Below the pieces are notes generated by a model. That model had not been told where the DNA came from and made no database searches. It saw nothing but the letters and a program-made list of their open reading frames with translations. Shown here in pieces: positions 41,186 through 50,317 of a DNA stretch of 63,192 bases (position 1 is its first letter; each line of letters opens with the position of its first letter). The DNA is taken from the NCBI GenBank assembly GCA_030535455.1, contig JAUNJY010000021.1:1-63192 (forward strand), in the 5' to 3' direction. The translations under genes and the position numbers were made by a program. This stretch comes from a bacterium. GTDB taxonomy: Bacteria; Bacillota; Clostridia; Lachnospirales; Lachnospiraceae.

Positions 41186-42268
41186 TTACATTCTGATTTC
41201 TTGTGTTAATGCATCAATCAATGTCACATTATCATTGTGTCGTCCTACAGTAATTCGATAATACTGATTGCCTAATCCATGATAATTGCCACACTGTCTA
41301 ATTAATATTTTTCTGACTAACATTCTTTCATATAGTGATATGGGATTAGTAGTATGGCTTGGATCTTTAAAGACAAGATAATTTGTCTCTGAGTGATATA
41401 CCTCACATCCTATCTTTCTTAGCATGGATGTAAGATACTCTCGCTCCTCCTTAATATAATCTCTTGCAGCTTCCACATATTCATGTTGTTTAAGTGCTGC
41501 AATACCTGCTACTTGAGCTACACTAGAAACTGCCCACGGCGGACCGCTCTGACGCATACGGGAAAGCAAGTCGAAATCCGCACAAAGGGCATATCCTAAT
41601 CGTAATCCTGCCATGGCATATGTTTTTGTAAATGCTTTTATGATTATGACATTTTCATACTTTGTAAGGTTACTTACCATGGAATGGGTCTCCTCATACA
41701 TGGTAAATTCCATAAAGCATTCATCAATTACAACTAAGACACCTAATTGCTTACATTTTTCAATAATTCTTCTCATCATCTCTGCTGGAATTAGGTTTCC
41801 AATTGGGTTATTGGGATTACATAAAAACACCATACTACATCGCTTATTTTCTATTTCTTCCAGAATATCCTGTTCCACCAGGTATCCTGTCTCTTCTTTT
41901 AGCTCATAATAGAATACTTCACTACCCACCATATGAAGTGCTTGTTCATATTCGGAAAATGTGGGCGCCAGAACCATAGCTTTTTTAGGCTTCACAGCAA
42001 GGCATAAACGATAAATAATGTCTGCTGCTCCATTTCCACACAAAACCATATCTGAAGTAATCTTTGCTTTGCTATTTGCTTTACTGATTTCTTTTCTTAA
42101 GGTAAGACAGGCACTGTCCGGGTACTTTACATACTGTTCCATATTTGCTGTTATTGCTTCTTTTACCGCATCTGGCATTCCAAAAGGGTTTACATTAATC
42201 GAGTAATCCAATGTCACTTGCTTATCGTATACCTCTCCGCCATGGGTATATTGATTGTTTCTCTTCAT
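41186..42268 (-). CDS. cobD: threonine-phosphate decarboxylase, PLP-dependent
   Basis: 360 residues of the fold-type I aminotransferase family close to histidinol-phosphate aminotransferase. The beginning THGGEVYDK, LDYSINVNPFGMP and the Schiff-base lysine in IIKAFTKTYAMAGLRLGYA support CobD, which decarboxylates L-threonine phosphate to the aminopropanol phosphate of the nucleotide loop. Location between cbiP and cbiB agrees. AAGGAG before the ATG. Confidence 0.92.
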   Translation of the reverse strand: MKRNNQYTHGGEVYDKQVTLDYSINVNPFGMPDAVKEAITANMEQYVKYPDSACLTLRKEISKANSKAKITSDMVLCGNGAADIIYRLCLAVKPKKAMVLAPTFSEYEQALHMVGSEVFYYELKEETGYLVEQDILEEIENKRCSMVFLCNPNNPIGNLIPAEMMRRIIEKCKQLGVLVVIDECFMEFTMYEETHSMVSNLTKYENVIIIKAFTKTYAMAGLRLGYALCADFDLLSRMRQSGPPWAVSSVAQVAGIAALKQHEYVEAARDYIKEEREYLTSMLRKIGCEVYHSETNYLVFKDPSHTTNPISLYERMLVRKILIRQCGNYHGLGNQYYRITVGRHNDNVTLIDALTQEIRM

Positions 42269-42280
42269 TCTACCTGCTCC

Positions 42281-43261
42281 TTAGCTTATTATGAATATAA
42301 GGCGAATACTAAGTGCCATTACCATCATTAGTAATGCTGTTCCGTACAATAATTGATTGGCACGCTTAATGTCTTCCACTTCAATTGCTCTTTGCTTGTC
42401 ACCTATATACGGTTTCTTATAAAGCTTTCCGAAATAATATGCATCCCCTGCCAGCTGGATATTTAATGCTCCTGCGCATGCGGCTTCTGTTTGAGCAGAG
42501 TTTGGACTGGCATGGTTCCTTGAGTCTCTTCGAAAGATTTTATATGCCTGTTTTCCATCTAACCCAATACAATAACTAGAACCTACCATAAGAAGTCCGG
42601 CGCTTCGGGACGGAACATAATTCACGATATCGTCCATTTTGGCTGAACATCTTCCTAGATACAGATACTTTTCATTTTTATAACCAACCATGGAGTCAAG
42701 TGTGTTAATTGATTTATATAAAAATCCTAATACTGCTCCTCCAATCATCATATAAAAGATCGGCGCAATGACTCCATCCGACGCATTCTCTGCAATGGTC
42801 TCTACTGTTGCCTTTGTAATCCCTTCTTGATCTAATACTTTCGTATCACGTCCTACGATCATGGATACATTATATCTTGCCTCTTCAATGTCTCTCTTTT
42901 TTAACGAATAGTACACTTTCATACTCTCATCCTTTAGACATTTTGTGGCTATCAGCTGATAACAAAAAATGCTTTCTATGGCCAGTCCAAGCCATATGGA
43001 TGTACGATAACTAATTATTAAGATAATGGCAGGCAGACCTGTTGCAATGATAATTACAACTAAAAACAAGACTGTTCCTGCTGCCAGTTCTCCATTTTTA
43101 CTCTTTGAAAAGACTTTGCGAAGCATTTTCTCAGACTTTCCAATAAGCAGTCCTATCAATCGGATTGGGTGAAATGAATATCTGGGATCTCCAAAAATCA
43201 AATCTAATATATATCCAATTACTAATGCAATTGTTTGACACAATAGTAATTCTTTAATCAT
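42281..43261 (-). CDS. cbiB: adenosylcobinamide-phosphate synthase
   Basis: 326-residue membrane protein (about five to six helices) with the family start IGYILDLIFGDPRYSFHPIRLIG and the core motifs ENASDGVIAPIFY and SAGLLMVGSSYC. It joins aminopropanol phosphate to adenosylcobyric acid. It overlaps the preceding phosphatase gene by eight bases, indicating coupled translation. Confidence 0.94.
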   Translation of the reverse strand: MIKELLLCQTIALVIGYILDLIFGDPRYSFHPIRLIGLLIGKSEKMLRKVFSKSKNGELAAGTVLFLVVIIIATGLPAIILIISYRTSIWLGLAIESIFCYQLIATKCLKDESMKVYYSLKKRDIEEARYNVSMIVGRDTKVLDQEGITKATVETIAENASDGVIAPIFYMMIGGAVLGFLYKSINTLDSMVGYKNEKYLYLGRCSAKMDDIVNYVPSRSAGLLMVGSSYCIGLDGKQAYKIFRRDSRNHASPNSAQTEAACAGALNIQLAGDAYYFGKLYKKPYIGDKQRAIEVEDIKRANQLLYGTALLMMVMALSIRLIFIIS

Positions 43262-43835
43262 TAATTTCCTCCATTACATATAAACGCTTCTGCTGGGTAT
43301 CGTATTCACAGATAAATCCGCATCCATTTTTGACCATCCAGTCGAAGTACCCATCTCTTTCTTTGCAATATTCAGATAATATTGACATAATCGTTCCTCC
43401 ATGAACGACCAGCCCAATAATCTCTTCCTTTGCTTCTTCTATGACCTGTAAAAATGCTTCCACACATCGTGCTCGAAATTGTTCCATGGATTCTCCACCT
43501 GGAAATGGAAGCTTTCCTTCACTATCGATCCAGTCCTGAAAACTAGGATTATCCGCTAAGTCCATATAATTCTTATATTCAAACTCTCCAAAATCACACT
43601 CTTTTAACTTCTCGTAACTTATCTTCTGCATGGCCGGATAGATTATATCTGCTGTTTCTACACAGCGTTTCATGGGACTTACAACTAATTGCTTAATATC
43701 AGGATATTTATTGGCTAGTACTTTTTGCTGGATCAAAATTCTACCCTTTTCACAAAGGCTTTCATCCGTTGTACCCACATATCTTTTGCTTTCATTTCCT
43801 GCTGTCATTCCATGACGAATAAATACTACTCTCAT
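43254..43835 (-). CDS. cobC: alpha-ribazole phosphatase (histidine phosphatase family)
   Basis: 193 residues with the phosphoglycerate-mutase-like catalytic motif VFIRHGMTAGN at the start, the second Arg in SPMKRCVETA, GGESMEQFRAR and the second histidine in VVHGGTI. In this context it is the CobC phosphatase acting on alpha-ribazole 5'-phosphate or adenosylcobalamin 5'-phosphate. ATG overlaps the preceding stop (ATGA). Confidence 0.88.
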   Translation of the reverse strand: MRVVFIRHGMTAGNESKRYVGTTDESLCEKGRILIQQKVLANKYPDIKQLVVSPMKRCVETADIIYPAMQKISYEKLKECDFGEFEYKNYMDLADNPSFQDWIDSEGKLPFPGGESMEQFRARCVEAFLQVIEEAKEEIIGLVVHGGTIMSILSEYCKERDGYFDWMVKNGCGFICEYDTQQKRLYVMEEIND

Positions 43836-44218
43836 TTTATTCGAACTCCTATCCCACAGATAATTCGTTCCACACTAAGTGCTTCCTTTGCCAATCTACA
43901 GCTGACACGCCCTACTAATTCACGATACTCTCGTTCTTCTCTCTTCATTGGTACAATTCCAGCTCCGACTTCATCACATATAATATCTACTTTGGGGTTG
44001 TCCGTAAGGAGCTGTTCTATTAATACATAGACATCCTGTTCCTTCTCCCACTCGCGTTTGATCCACAAATGAAAGTGATTAATGACGTTCGCATTCTTTA
44101 ATTCCTCATAGATGCAGTCTGCACCATCTGCAACTTTCACCTCTGTAAATGACAGGCTTTGTTTCTCTAATACATAGTCTAATTTTCCTTGAGCTGTTCC
44201 TCCAACATATAATCTCAT
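43832..44218 (-). CDS. CobU-like protein with altered P-loop
   Basis: 128 residues, a shortened relative of adenosylcobinamide kinase. The P-loop reads GGTAQGKL, lacking the Ser/Thr after Lys that CobU needs; the middle has IICDEVGAGIVP and the C-terminus RVSCRLAKEA...IICGIG mirrors the end of the CobU family (SRLAKKAD...VVCGIP). The true CobU lies two genes away, so this is a paralogue. Role unknown: perhaps a regulatory partner or an enzyme for another substrate. It is coupled to cobC by a four-base overlap. Confidence 0.8.
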   Translation of the reverse strand: MRLYVGGTAQGKLDYVLEKQSLSFTEVKVADGADCIYEELKNANVINHFHLWIKREWEKEQDVYVLIEQLLTDNPKVDIICDEVGAGIVPMKREEREYRELVGRVSCRLAKEALSVERIICGIGVRIK

Positions 44219-44242
44219 ACAGTCCTCCTACCTTTAGCGCTC

Positions 44243-45013
44243 TTATGTTACAATCTTAAATCCCAGTACAACAAGCATTATGATAATTAACTCACAAATC
44301 TGCAAAAAGTATCCTGCTAGATCTCCTGTAACTCCTCCAAAAAACTTATTCGCCATCCTTTTATAATATAGGAATGTTAATAGAGTACTAAGGAATATGA
44401 CACTTCCCACGAATGGATTAATTAAAATATTTGTTATTGTACAAATAAAAAGTATGATGCACTGGGTAACTGCGATTGCCTTTTTGTTGGCTGACTTGGC
44501 AAACTGATAGAAGGTTCCCTCCTGTTTGGCTGGCTGGAACCATACAAATGCCATGCTGCTATACGCTCTAGATATAATAAATCCAATGCTTACCATAATG
44601 CATGCACGAAGAGATGCAATCTCGCTTGCTGCTCCTAGATATAAAATCATATAAATAAATGCAGTAATCACTGCAAATGCTCCTAGATGGGGATCTTTTA
44701 AGATTTCAAGACGTCTTTCTTTTGACTGCCAGGAATGCTTTGCATCCATGGTATCCATATAGCCATCCATATGAATTCCCCCGGTAATAAGTAGGGGAAT
44801 GACTGTGGCCACGGTTGCAAAAAAGAAGGTATTTACACCGATCAGATGTGCCATATACCACCATAAAAGTTCCATTGCTCCAATTATCAGACCTACAAGG
44901 GGAAAGAAACAAAAACTATATTGCATTGCCTCTTCCTCCCAATCAATAAATGGGGTTGGTACTTTTGAGTACATGGATATTGCTATGAACATTGATTTCA
45001 TCACATTTTTCAT
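44243..45013 (-). CDS. cobS: adenosylcobinamide-GDP ribazoletransferase (cobalamin synthase)
   Basis: 256-residue membrane protein of about six to seven helices with the CobS signature TGGIHMDGYMDTMDAKHSW (acidic, metal-binding) near residue 77 and KDPHLGAFAV. It joins adenosylcobinamide-GDP and alpha-ribazole phosphate at the membrane, the final condensation of cobalamin synthesis. The ATG overlaps the cobU stop (ATGA). Confidence 0.94.
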   Translation of the reverse strand: MKNVMKSMFIAISMYSKVPTPFIDWEEEAMQYSFCFFPLVGLIIGAMELLWWYMAHLIGVNTFFFATVATVIPLLITGGIHMDGYMDTMDAKHSWQSKERRLEILKDPHLGAFAVITAFIYMILYLGAASEIASLRACIMVSIGFIISRAYSSMAFVWFQPAKQEGTFYQFAKSANKKAIAVTQCIILFICTITNILINPFVGSVIFLSTLLTFLYYKRMANKFFGGVTGDLAGYFLQICELIIIMLVVLGFKIVT

Positions 45014-45573
45014 TCTTTATTATCCTCTATACTTTTTACTATGACTGGAATTCCGCAGACTACCTCTACTACCAAGTCTGCTTTTTTTGCAAGCCTGCTA
45101 TTAATTTTACCAAGCTGGCTTATATACTCCATGGTTTCTAAATCATAGCTTTCTCCTGATGCAAATACATCATTAGTCACTATCACTAAGTGATGACAAG
45201 ACTGTTCAATCTCTTCTATGCCTTGTACAACCTTTGCGACTAGATCCTTTAAACTATTTTCACTTCGATCTGTTCTATATTTTTCATTTGCTAGCAGATT
45301 GGACATACACTCAAGTAATACGACCGCTTCGTTATTCCAATTGATTGATGCTTTTTCTATATCTACATATTGCTCTACTGTGGTAAATCCTTTATTCTTC
45401 CGTAACTCATGGTGTCTTGTTATCTTTTGCAGGGTCTCCTTGCCAAACGGCTGCATGGTAGCAATATAGAGTAGCGAATTGGTATTCTCTTTATGCTTTG
45501 CATATTCCAACGCTTTATTCTCTGCATACTCCGATTTTCCGCTTCCGCTTCCGCCAATAATCAAAGTAATCAT
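45010..45573 (-). CDS. cobU: adenosylcobinamide kinase / guanylyltransferase
   Basis: 187 residues with P-loop IIGGSGSGKSEYAE, the RxxHH-type RHHELRKNKGF segment containing the guanylylated histidine, and VTNDVFASGE. It phosphorylates adenosylcobinamide and then attaches GMP. Complete in contrast to the shorter relative two genes downstream. ATG overlaps the cobT stop. Confidence 0.95.
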   Translation of the reverse strand: MITLIIGGSGSGKSEYAENKALEYAKHKENTNSLLYIATMQPFGKETLQKITRHHELRKNKGFTTVEQYVDIEKASINWNNEAVVLLECMSNLLANEKYRTDRSENSLKDLVAKVVQGIEEIEQSCHHLVIVTNDVFASGESYDLETMEYISQLGKINSRLAKKADLVVEVVCGIPVIVKSIEDNKE

Positions 45574-46652
45574 ATGGTCTCCTGATAGCGCTCATATGGC
45601 TTAACATCATAATCCTCAAATGTCTCATCCATCTGATATACTGTAAGCGCCATATCTAACATTGGGAATAGAAAGGCTGCTCCTGTTCCTTCCCCAAGAG
45701 CCAGTTCTCCATGAATGATTGGTGTTAGTTCTAGTGCATCCATTAACAGCTTACTGGCTGGTTCTTTTCCTAGATGACTTGGGACCATATAGTGAGAGGC
45801 TTCTTTACACAGTTGTTTTGCAAGAAGAGCAGCCACACCACTAATTACTCCATCAATCACGATTGCTACCTGATATAATGCTCCACCAAGAAATACGCCA
45901 ACCAATCCTGCAATATCGAACCCACCTAATTTGGATAGAATATCAATTGGGTCGTCTTTGTCTGGCTCATTAATTCTAATTGCTTCCTTAATGACTTCGA
46001 CTTTATGTGATATGCCCTCTTTGGTAAGTCCTGCACCTCGTCCTGTCACAACTTCTACCGGCTGTTTCAACAGGATACTAGCGATGGCACTGCTTGTTGT
46101 GGTATTGCCAATTCCCATTTCCCCTGTTCCAAGAATACGATAGCCTTGTCCTTTTAATTCCTTCACAGTCTCCATTCCTACATATATTGCTTCAATGGCC
46201 TGTTCCCTTGTCATGGCTGGTCCTAGTTTCATATTTTTTGTTCCATATGCCAACTTATGAACCCTAAGTCCTGGTGTGTGTATATCAGCTGCTACTCCAA
46301 CATCCACAGGAATTACATCTGCACCTACTACTTTACACATACGACAGACACTAGATTGTCCGGTAACCATATTACTTGTTACCATGGCAGTAATTTGTTG
46401 ATCTGTCTGGCTTACACCTTCTTCAACCACTCCATTGTCTGCGCACATAACAATGATGGCCTTTTTGCGAAACTCTAGCTGTATGCTGTCTTGTATTCCT
46501 GCAATCTGAATTAATAACTCTTCCAAGCGTCCCAGTCCAGCAACTGGCTTAAATAGTCCATCCAAAAGCACTCTTGCTTGTTGTTGCTTTTCTTCATTGG
46601 GTAATTTAATCTTTTCTAATTGGCTTTTTAATTTCTCTTCCATTGGTCCCAT
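45570..46652 (-). CDS. cobT: nicotinate-nucleotide-dimethylbenzimidazole phosphoribosyltransferase
   Basis: 360 residues from ATG 46652, which has GAGGAGG eight bases upstream; an in-frame ATG at 46673 overlaps cbiA but lacks a ribosome site. Motifs are MCADNGVVEEGVSQT, GTGEMGIGNTTTSSAI and the catalytic Glu in ELALGEGTGA. The enzyme makes alpha-ribazole phosphate from a lower-ligand base. No dimethylbenzimidazole synthesis genes (bzaABCDE or bluB) occur here, so the base may be imported or may be adenine-type. Confidence 0.93.
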   Translation of the reverse strand: MGPMEEKLKSQLEKIKLPNEEKQQQARVLLDGLFKPVAGLGRLEELLIQIAGIQDSIQLEFRKKAIIVMCADNGVVEEGVSQTDQQITAMVTSNMVTGQSSVCRMCKVVGADVIPVDVGVAADIHTPGLRVHKLAYGTKNMKLGPAMTREQAIEAIYVGMETVKELKGQGYRILGTGEMGIGNTTTSSAIASILLKQPVEVVTGRGAGLTKEGISHKVEVIKEAIRINEPDKDDPIDILSKLGGFDIAGLVGVFLGGALYQVAIVIDGVISGVAALLAKQLCKEASHYMVPSHLGKEPASKLLMDALELTPIIHGELALGEGTGAAFLFPMLDMALTVYQMDETFEDYDVKPYERYQETI

Positions 46653-46665
46653 CTGCTCTTCCTCC

Positions 46666-48030
46666 TCAGACATTTTCTGTTCGACATGCTTCTACAAACT
46701 GTCTGGCAACATTTGTATTGGCATAAAAATGTATGTGTGGATATCCTGCATATAATGTCTTAGTTGCATATGCACACTTCCAGTTAATCTGTTTAAATGG
46801 CTTCTGGGCTACAAAACCATCTCCTGTATGCTCGCTATCCCAATAGTGAAACTCATGTGCTTTGATCTTATCACCTTTCTTACAAAGTAAATTGTCTACG
46901 GCTGCCTCAAGTTCCACATATCCAAAACGTTGAAGTCGATTTGTTTTATAACAACCTCCTTCAAGGACTGCTGCCATAGGGTAACGATTACCTTCTCGAT
47001 CTTCAATCCATTCATGTAAGTACATAAATCCACCACATTCTGCTATGGTCGGCAGTCCATTTTTAATTGCCTCTCTTATGGATGTAATCATAGATTGATT
47101 GCTAGAAAGCTGTTTTGCATATAGCTCCGGATAGCCTCCGTAAAGAAGCATTCCATCTGCCTCCGTCGGGATTGATTTATCATGAAGCGGACTAAAGTAC
47201 ATAATTTCACATCCCAGTTCTTCAAGTAAATTAATATTATCTTGATAGATAAAACAAAATGCTTCATCCTTTGCTACTGCAATACGTATTTTTTTATTTA
47301 CCTGCTGCTCCTGATTGCTTCTTTGCTGATAAGCAGGAAGTTCTGGTGCCTTACCTGCTAATTCTAGCAGACCATCTATATCTATAGTCTCTGCTAACTT
47401 CAATGCCAGTCCTTCTATCTTATTCTTAATGTCATGGATTTCATCTGCAGTAACTAATCCTAGATGTCTGCTTTCTAATTGGAATTCCTTTAGTGTTGGT
47501 ACATATCCTAAAACACATATTCCCATATTTTCAGCTACTTCTTTTAACGGTTCATATAATTGAGCTGGCAGACGGTTAAAGATGACTCCACGAATTTGGT
47601 TTGGGCGGTATGTGAGAAATCCATGCAGGATTGCTCCAATGGACTCGGCCATGCCTTTACAGTCAATGACAAGTACGACTGGTGTCTTAGTTGCCATTGA
47701 TACATGAAAGCTTCCACCGATGCTTTTCATCCCAAGACCATCATAGTATCCCATTACTCCTTCTATTACAGTAATGTCCTTATTCTGACCATGCTTTGAT
47801 AATAATGAGGAGAGAACTTCATCTTCAAAAAAATATCCATCTAAATTGCCGGATCGAACTCCAAGCACCTTTTCGTGAAACGCGGGATCTATATAGTCTG
47901 GACCACATTTTAATGATGCCACACTTAATCCACGGTTTACTAATAGCTGTAATACCCCACAGGTTAAAGTGGTCTTTCCTGAACCACTTTTCATACCTGC
48001 AATCATGATACGGTTACATTTCCTTCTCAT
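46666..48030 (-). CDS. cbiA: cobyrinic acid a,c-diamide synthase
   Basis: 454 residues from ATG 48030 with TTGGAGG eight bases upstream (that stretch would itself be coding if an upstream TTG were used). N-terminal ATPase domain starts IMIAGMKSGSGKTTLTCG; C-terminal glutamine amidotransferase domain has the Cys nucleophile in AECGGFMYLHE and LLYGGYPELYAK. It amidates the a and c side chains using glutamine and ATP. Stops eight bases inside the region before cobT. Confidence 0.95.
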   Translation of the reverse strand: MRRKCNRIMIAGMKSGSGKTTLTCGVLQLLVNRGLSVASLKCGPDYIDPAFHEKVLGVRSGNLDGYFFEDEVLSSLLSKHGQNKDITVIEGVMGYYDGLGMKSIGGSFHVSMATKTPVVLVIDCKGMAESIGAILHGFLTYRPNQIRGVIFNRLPAQLYEPLKEVAENMGICVLGYVPTLKEFQLESRHLGLVTADEIHDIKNKIEGLALKLAETIDIDGLLELAGKAPELPAYQQRSNQEQQVNKKIRIAVAKDEAFCFIYQDNINLLEELGCEIMYFSPLHDKSIPTEADGMLLYGGYPELYAKQLSSNQSMITSIREAIKNGLPTIAECGGFMYLHEWIEDREGNRYPMAAVLEGGCYKTNRLQRFGYVELEAAVDNLLCKKGDKIKAHEFHYWDSEHTGDGFVAQKPFKQINWKCAYATKTLYAGYPHIHFYANTNVARQFVEACRTENV

Positions 48031-48051
48031 TACTTCCTCCAACTTTTTAAT

Positions 48052-49326
48052 CTATTTATAGGCTGCAATGAGATCACAAGTCTTTTCTAAATCCTCTTTT
48101 GTATGGGCGTCTGATACAAACATCGCCTCAAACTGTGCTGGTGCTGTATAAATTCCTCGCTCTAATAAGTAATTGAAAAATCTTGCATATTCAGAAGTAT
48201 CTGCTGTCATTGCTGTTGCATAATCTACAACATTTTCTTTAGTAAAGAAAATACTCATAAGGGAACCAATCTGATTTACACATACTTTGTCTCCCAATGC
48301 TTCTTTTGCTGCCTTTGCTAATACCTTTGTTTTTTCTTCTAATAACGTGTATATCTCTGGATTGTTCTTTAGTATACGTAATGTTTCAATTCCAGCCGTT
48401 GTTGCAATGGGATTTCCTGATAAGGTTCCTGCTTGATAAACTCCTCCAAGCGGAGATACCACACTCATAACGTCCTTTCTTCCACCGTAAGCACCAATAG
48501 GCATACCTCCGCCTACAATCTTTCCTAATGTAATCAGATCTGGAGTAATGCCATAATGAGCAGTTGCTCCACCGACTCCTAGACGGAAGCCTGTGATTAC
48601 TTCATCAAAGATAAGTAGTGCTCCATTTTCTTTGGTAATGTCACGTAAGAATTGTAAAAAGCCTTCCTTTGGAAGAACTAATCCCATATTGGCTGCTACT
48701 GGTTCAACAACTATTGCTGCAATCTTATCCTGATAATTAGCAAATAAGTCAGCTACGCTTTGTTCATCATTATAATTGGCTACTAATGTATTGCTTGTAT
48801 AAGAAGCAGGTACTCCGGCACTGTCAGGCACTGCTGTTGTAAGTGCTGCCGAACCAGCTTTTACTAATAAACCGTCCGAATGTCCATGATAACAGCCTTT
48901 AAACTTAATGATCATATCTCGCTTCGTATAGCCTCTTGCCACACGTATAGCACTCATTACCGCTTCGGTACCTGAACTTACAAGACGAACCATTTCCATT
49001 GCAGGCATAATCTCTGTAATTAAGTCTGCTAATTCCACTTCTTTCTTGGTTGGTGCTCCAAAGGTAAGGCCTTTACCACAGGCTTCTTTTACTGCTTCAA
49101 TAACTTCTTCTCTTGCGTGTCCTAGAATTCCTGGTCCCCAAGAACATACATAATCTATATACTCATTCCCGTCCACATCATAAATTTTAGAGCCTTTTGC
49201 TTCTTCCATAAAACGAGGGCACCCACCTACTGAACCAAATGCACGTACAGGGCTATTTACACCTCCTGGAATCTTTTCCTTTGCTACTTCAAATAGCTGC
49301 TTAGACTTAGTAATTACTTGTTCCAT
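48052..49326 (-). CDS. hemL: glutamate-1-semialdehyde 2,1-aminomutase
   Basis: 424 residues, fold-type I PLP enzyme. PGGVNSPVRAFGSVGG at the start, VRLVSSGTEAVMSAIRVARG, and the PLP lysine in ITLGKIVGGGMPIGAYGG. It converts glutamate semialdehyde to 5-aminolevulinate, the second step of the C5 tetrapyrrole route started by hemA in the same operon. Length is normal. Confidence 0.96.
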   Translation of the reverse strand: MEQVITKSKQLFEVAKEKIPGGVNSPVRAFGSVGGCPRFMEEAKGSKIYDVDGNEYIDYVCSWGPGILGHAREEVIEAVKEACGKGLTFGAPTKKEVELADLITEIMPAMEMVRLVSSGTEAVMSAIRVARGYTKRDMIIKFKGCYHGHSDGLLVKAGSAALTTAVPDSAGVPASYTSNTLVANYNDEQSVADLFANYQDKIAAIVVEPVAANMGLVLPKEGFLQFLRDITKENGALLIFDEVITGFRLGVGGATAHYGITPDLITLGKIVGGGMPIGAYGGRKDVMSVVSPLGGVYQAGTLSGNPIATTAGIETLRILKNNPEIYTLLEEKTKVLAKAAKEALGDKVCVNQIGSLMSIFFTKENVVDYATAMTADTSEYARFFNYLLERGIYTAPAQFEAMFVSDAHTKEDLEKTCDLIAAYK

Positions 49327-49348
49327 CCTGCTTCTCTTCTTTCTTTTC

Positions 49349-50317
49349 TTATTCTGCTAACCACTCTGCAACATCTAATGCATGATAAGTGATAATAATC
49401 TTTGCGCCTGCACGCTTTATAGCTATCATGTTCTCCATTACAATTCGTTTCTCGTCCATCCAGCCATTAGCTGCTGCCGCCTTTACCATTGCGTATTCAC
49501 CACTTACATTGTAGGCTACCAATGGATGATTAATTCGGTTGGCTACTTCACGAATAACATCTAGATATGCTAAGGCTGGTTTTACCATGACAAAATCAGC
49601 ACCTTCTTCAATATCTTCCTCTACTTCACGAATTGCTTCTTTTAAGTTGGCTATATCCATCTGATAGCTTTTTCGGTCCCCGAATTGTGGAGCAGAATGG
49701 GCTGCATCACGAAATGGCCCATAGTAAGCAGAAGCATACTTTGCACTATATGCCATAATTGGTATATTGATAAATCCATTTTCATCTAATGCTTCACGAA
49801 TATAACTAATTCTTCCATCCATCATATCTGAAGGTGCGATAATATCTGCACCTGCCTCTGCAAGACTAACCGACATTTTTGCAAGCAGTGGAAGTGTCTC
49901 ATCATTTAAAATGTGTCCATCACAAATTAGTCCACAATGTCCATGAGACGTATATTCACAAAGGCATACATCTGCGATTACCAACATATCCTTATAATTC
50001 TCTTTTATAAATCGAATTGCCCTCTGTGTAATTCCATTCTCGTCATAAGCGCCGCTTCCTACTTCATCTTTTTTAGTCGGAATGCCAAAAATCAATATAC
50101 CTGCGATCTTGCTCTGATCAATACGTTCTAATTCTTCTTTTAGTCGATCAATTGAATACTGATAAATTCCTGGCATAGAAGCAATCGGATTTTTTATATT
50201 TTCTCCGTCTATTACGAATATAGGATATATTAAATCCTTTCTGCTGACAGATGTTTCCCTTACTAAGCTTCTCATTGTCTCACTGCTACGAAGTCGTCTC
50301 ATTCTATTTTTCATCCT
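49349..50317 (-). CDS. hemB: porphobilinogen synthase (delta-aminolevulinate dehydratase)
   Basis: 322 residues from ATG 50317 (GGGAGAC upstream); the start overlaps the cobA-hemD stop by 14 bases, and the open frame extends further into that gene. Active-site lysines in [19 protein letters not shown] and [12 protein letters not shown], and the cysteine-containing metal segment [14 protein letters not shown], which is the zinc-type arrangement. It condenses two aminolevulinates. Confidence 0.95.
   Translation of the reverse strand, partial: RMKNRMRRLRSSETMRSLVRETSVSRKDLIYPIFVIDGENIKNPIASMPGIYQYSIDRLKEELERIDQSKIAGILIFGIPTKKDEVGSGAYDENGITQRAIRFIKENYKDMLVIADVCLCEYTSHGHCGLICDGHILNDETLPLLAKMSVSLAEAGADIIAPSDMMDGRISYIREALDENGFINIPIMAYSAKYASAYYGPFRDAAHSAPQFGDRKSYQMDIANLKEAIREVEEDIEEGADFVMVKPALAYLDVIREVANRINHPLVAYNVSGEYAMVKAAAANGWMDEKRIVMENMIAIKRAGAKIIITYHALDVAEWLAE

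Noticed and set aside
44706-45044. Short frames on both strands around the cobS start
   Set aside because: Shadows of cobS and cobU in other frames, without ribosome sites.
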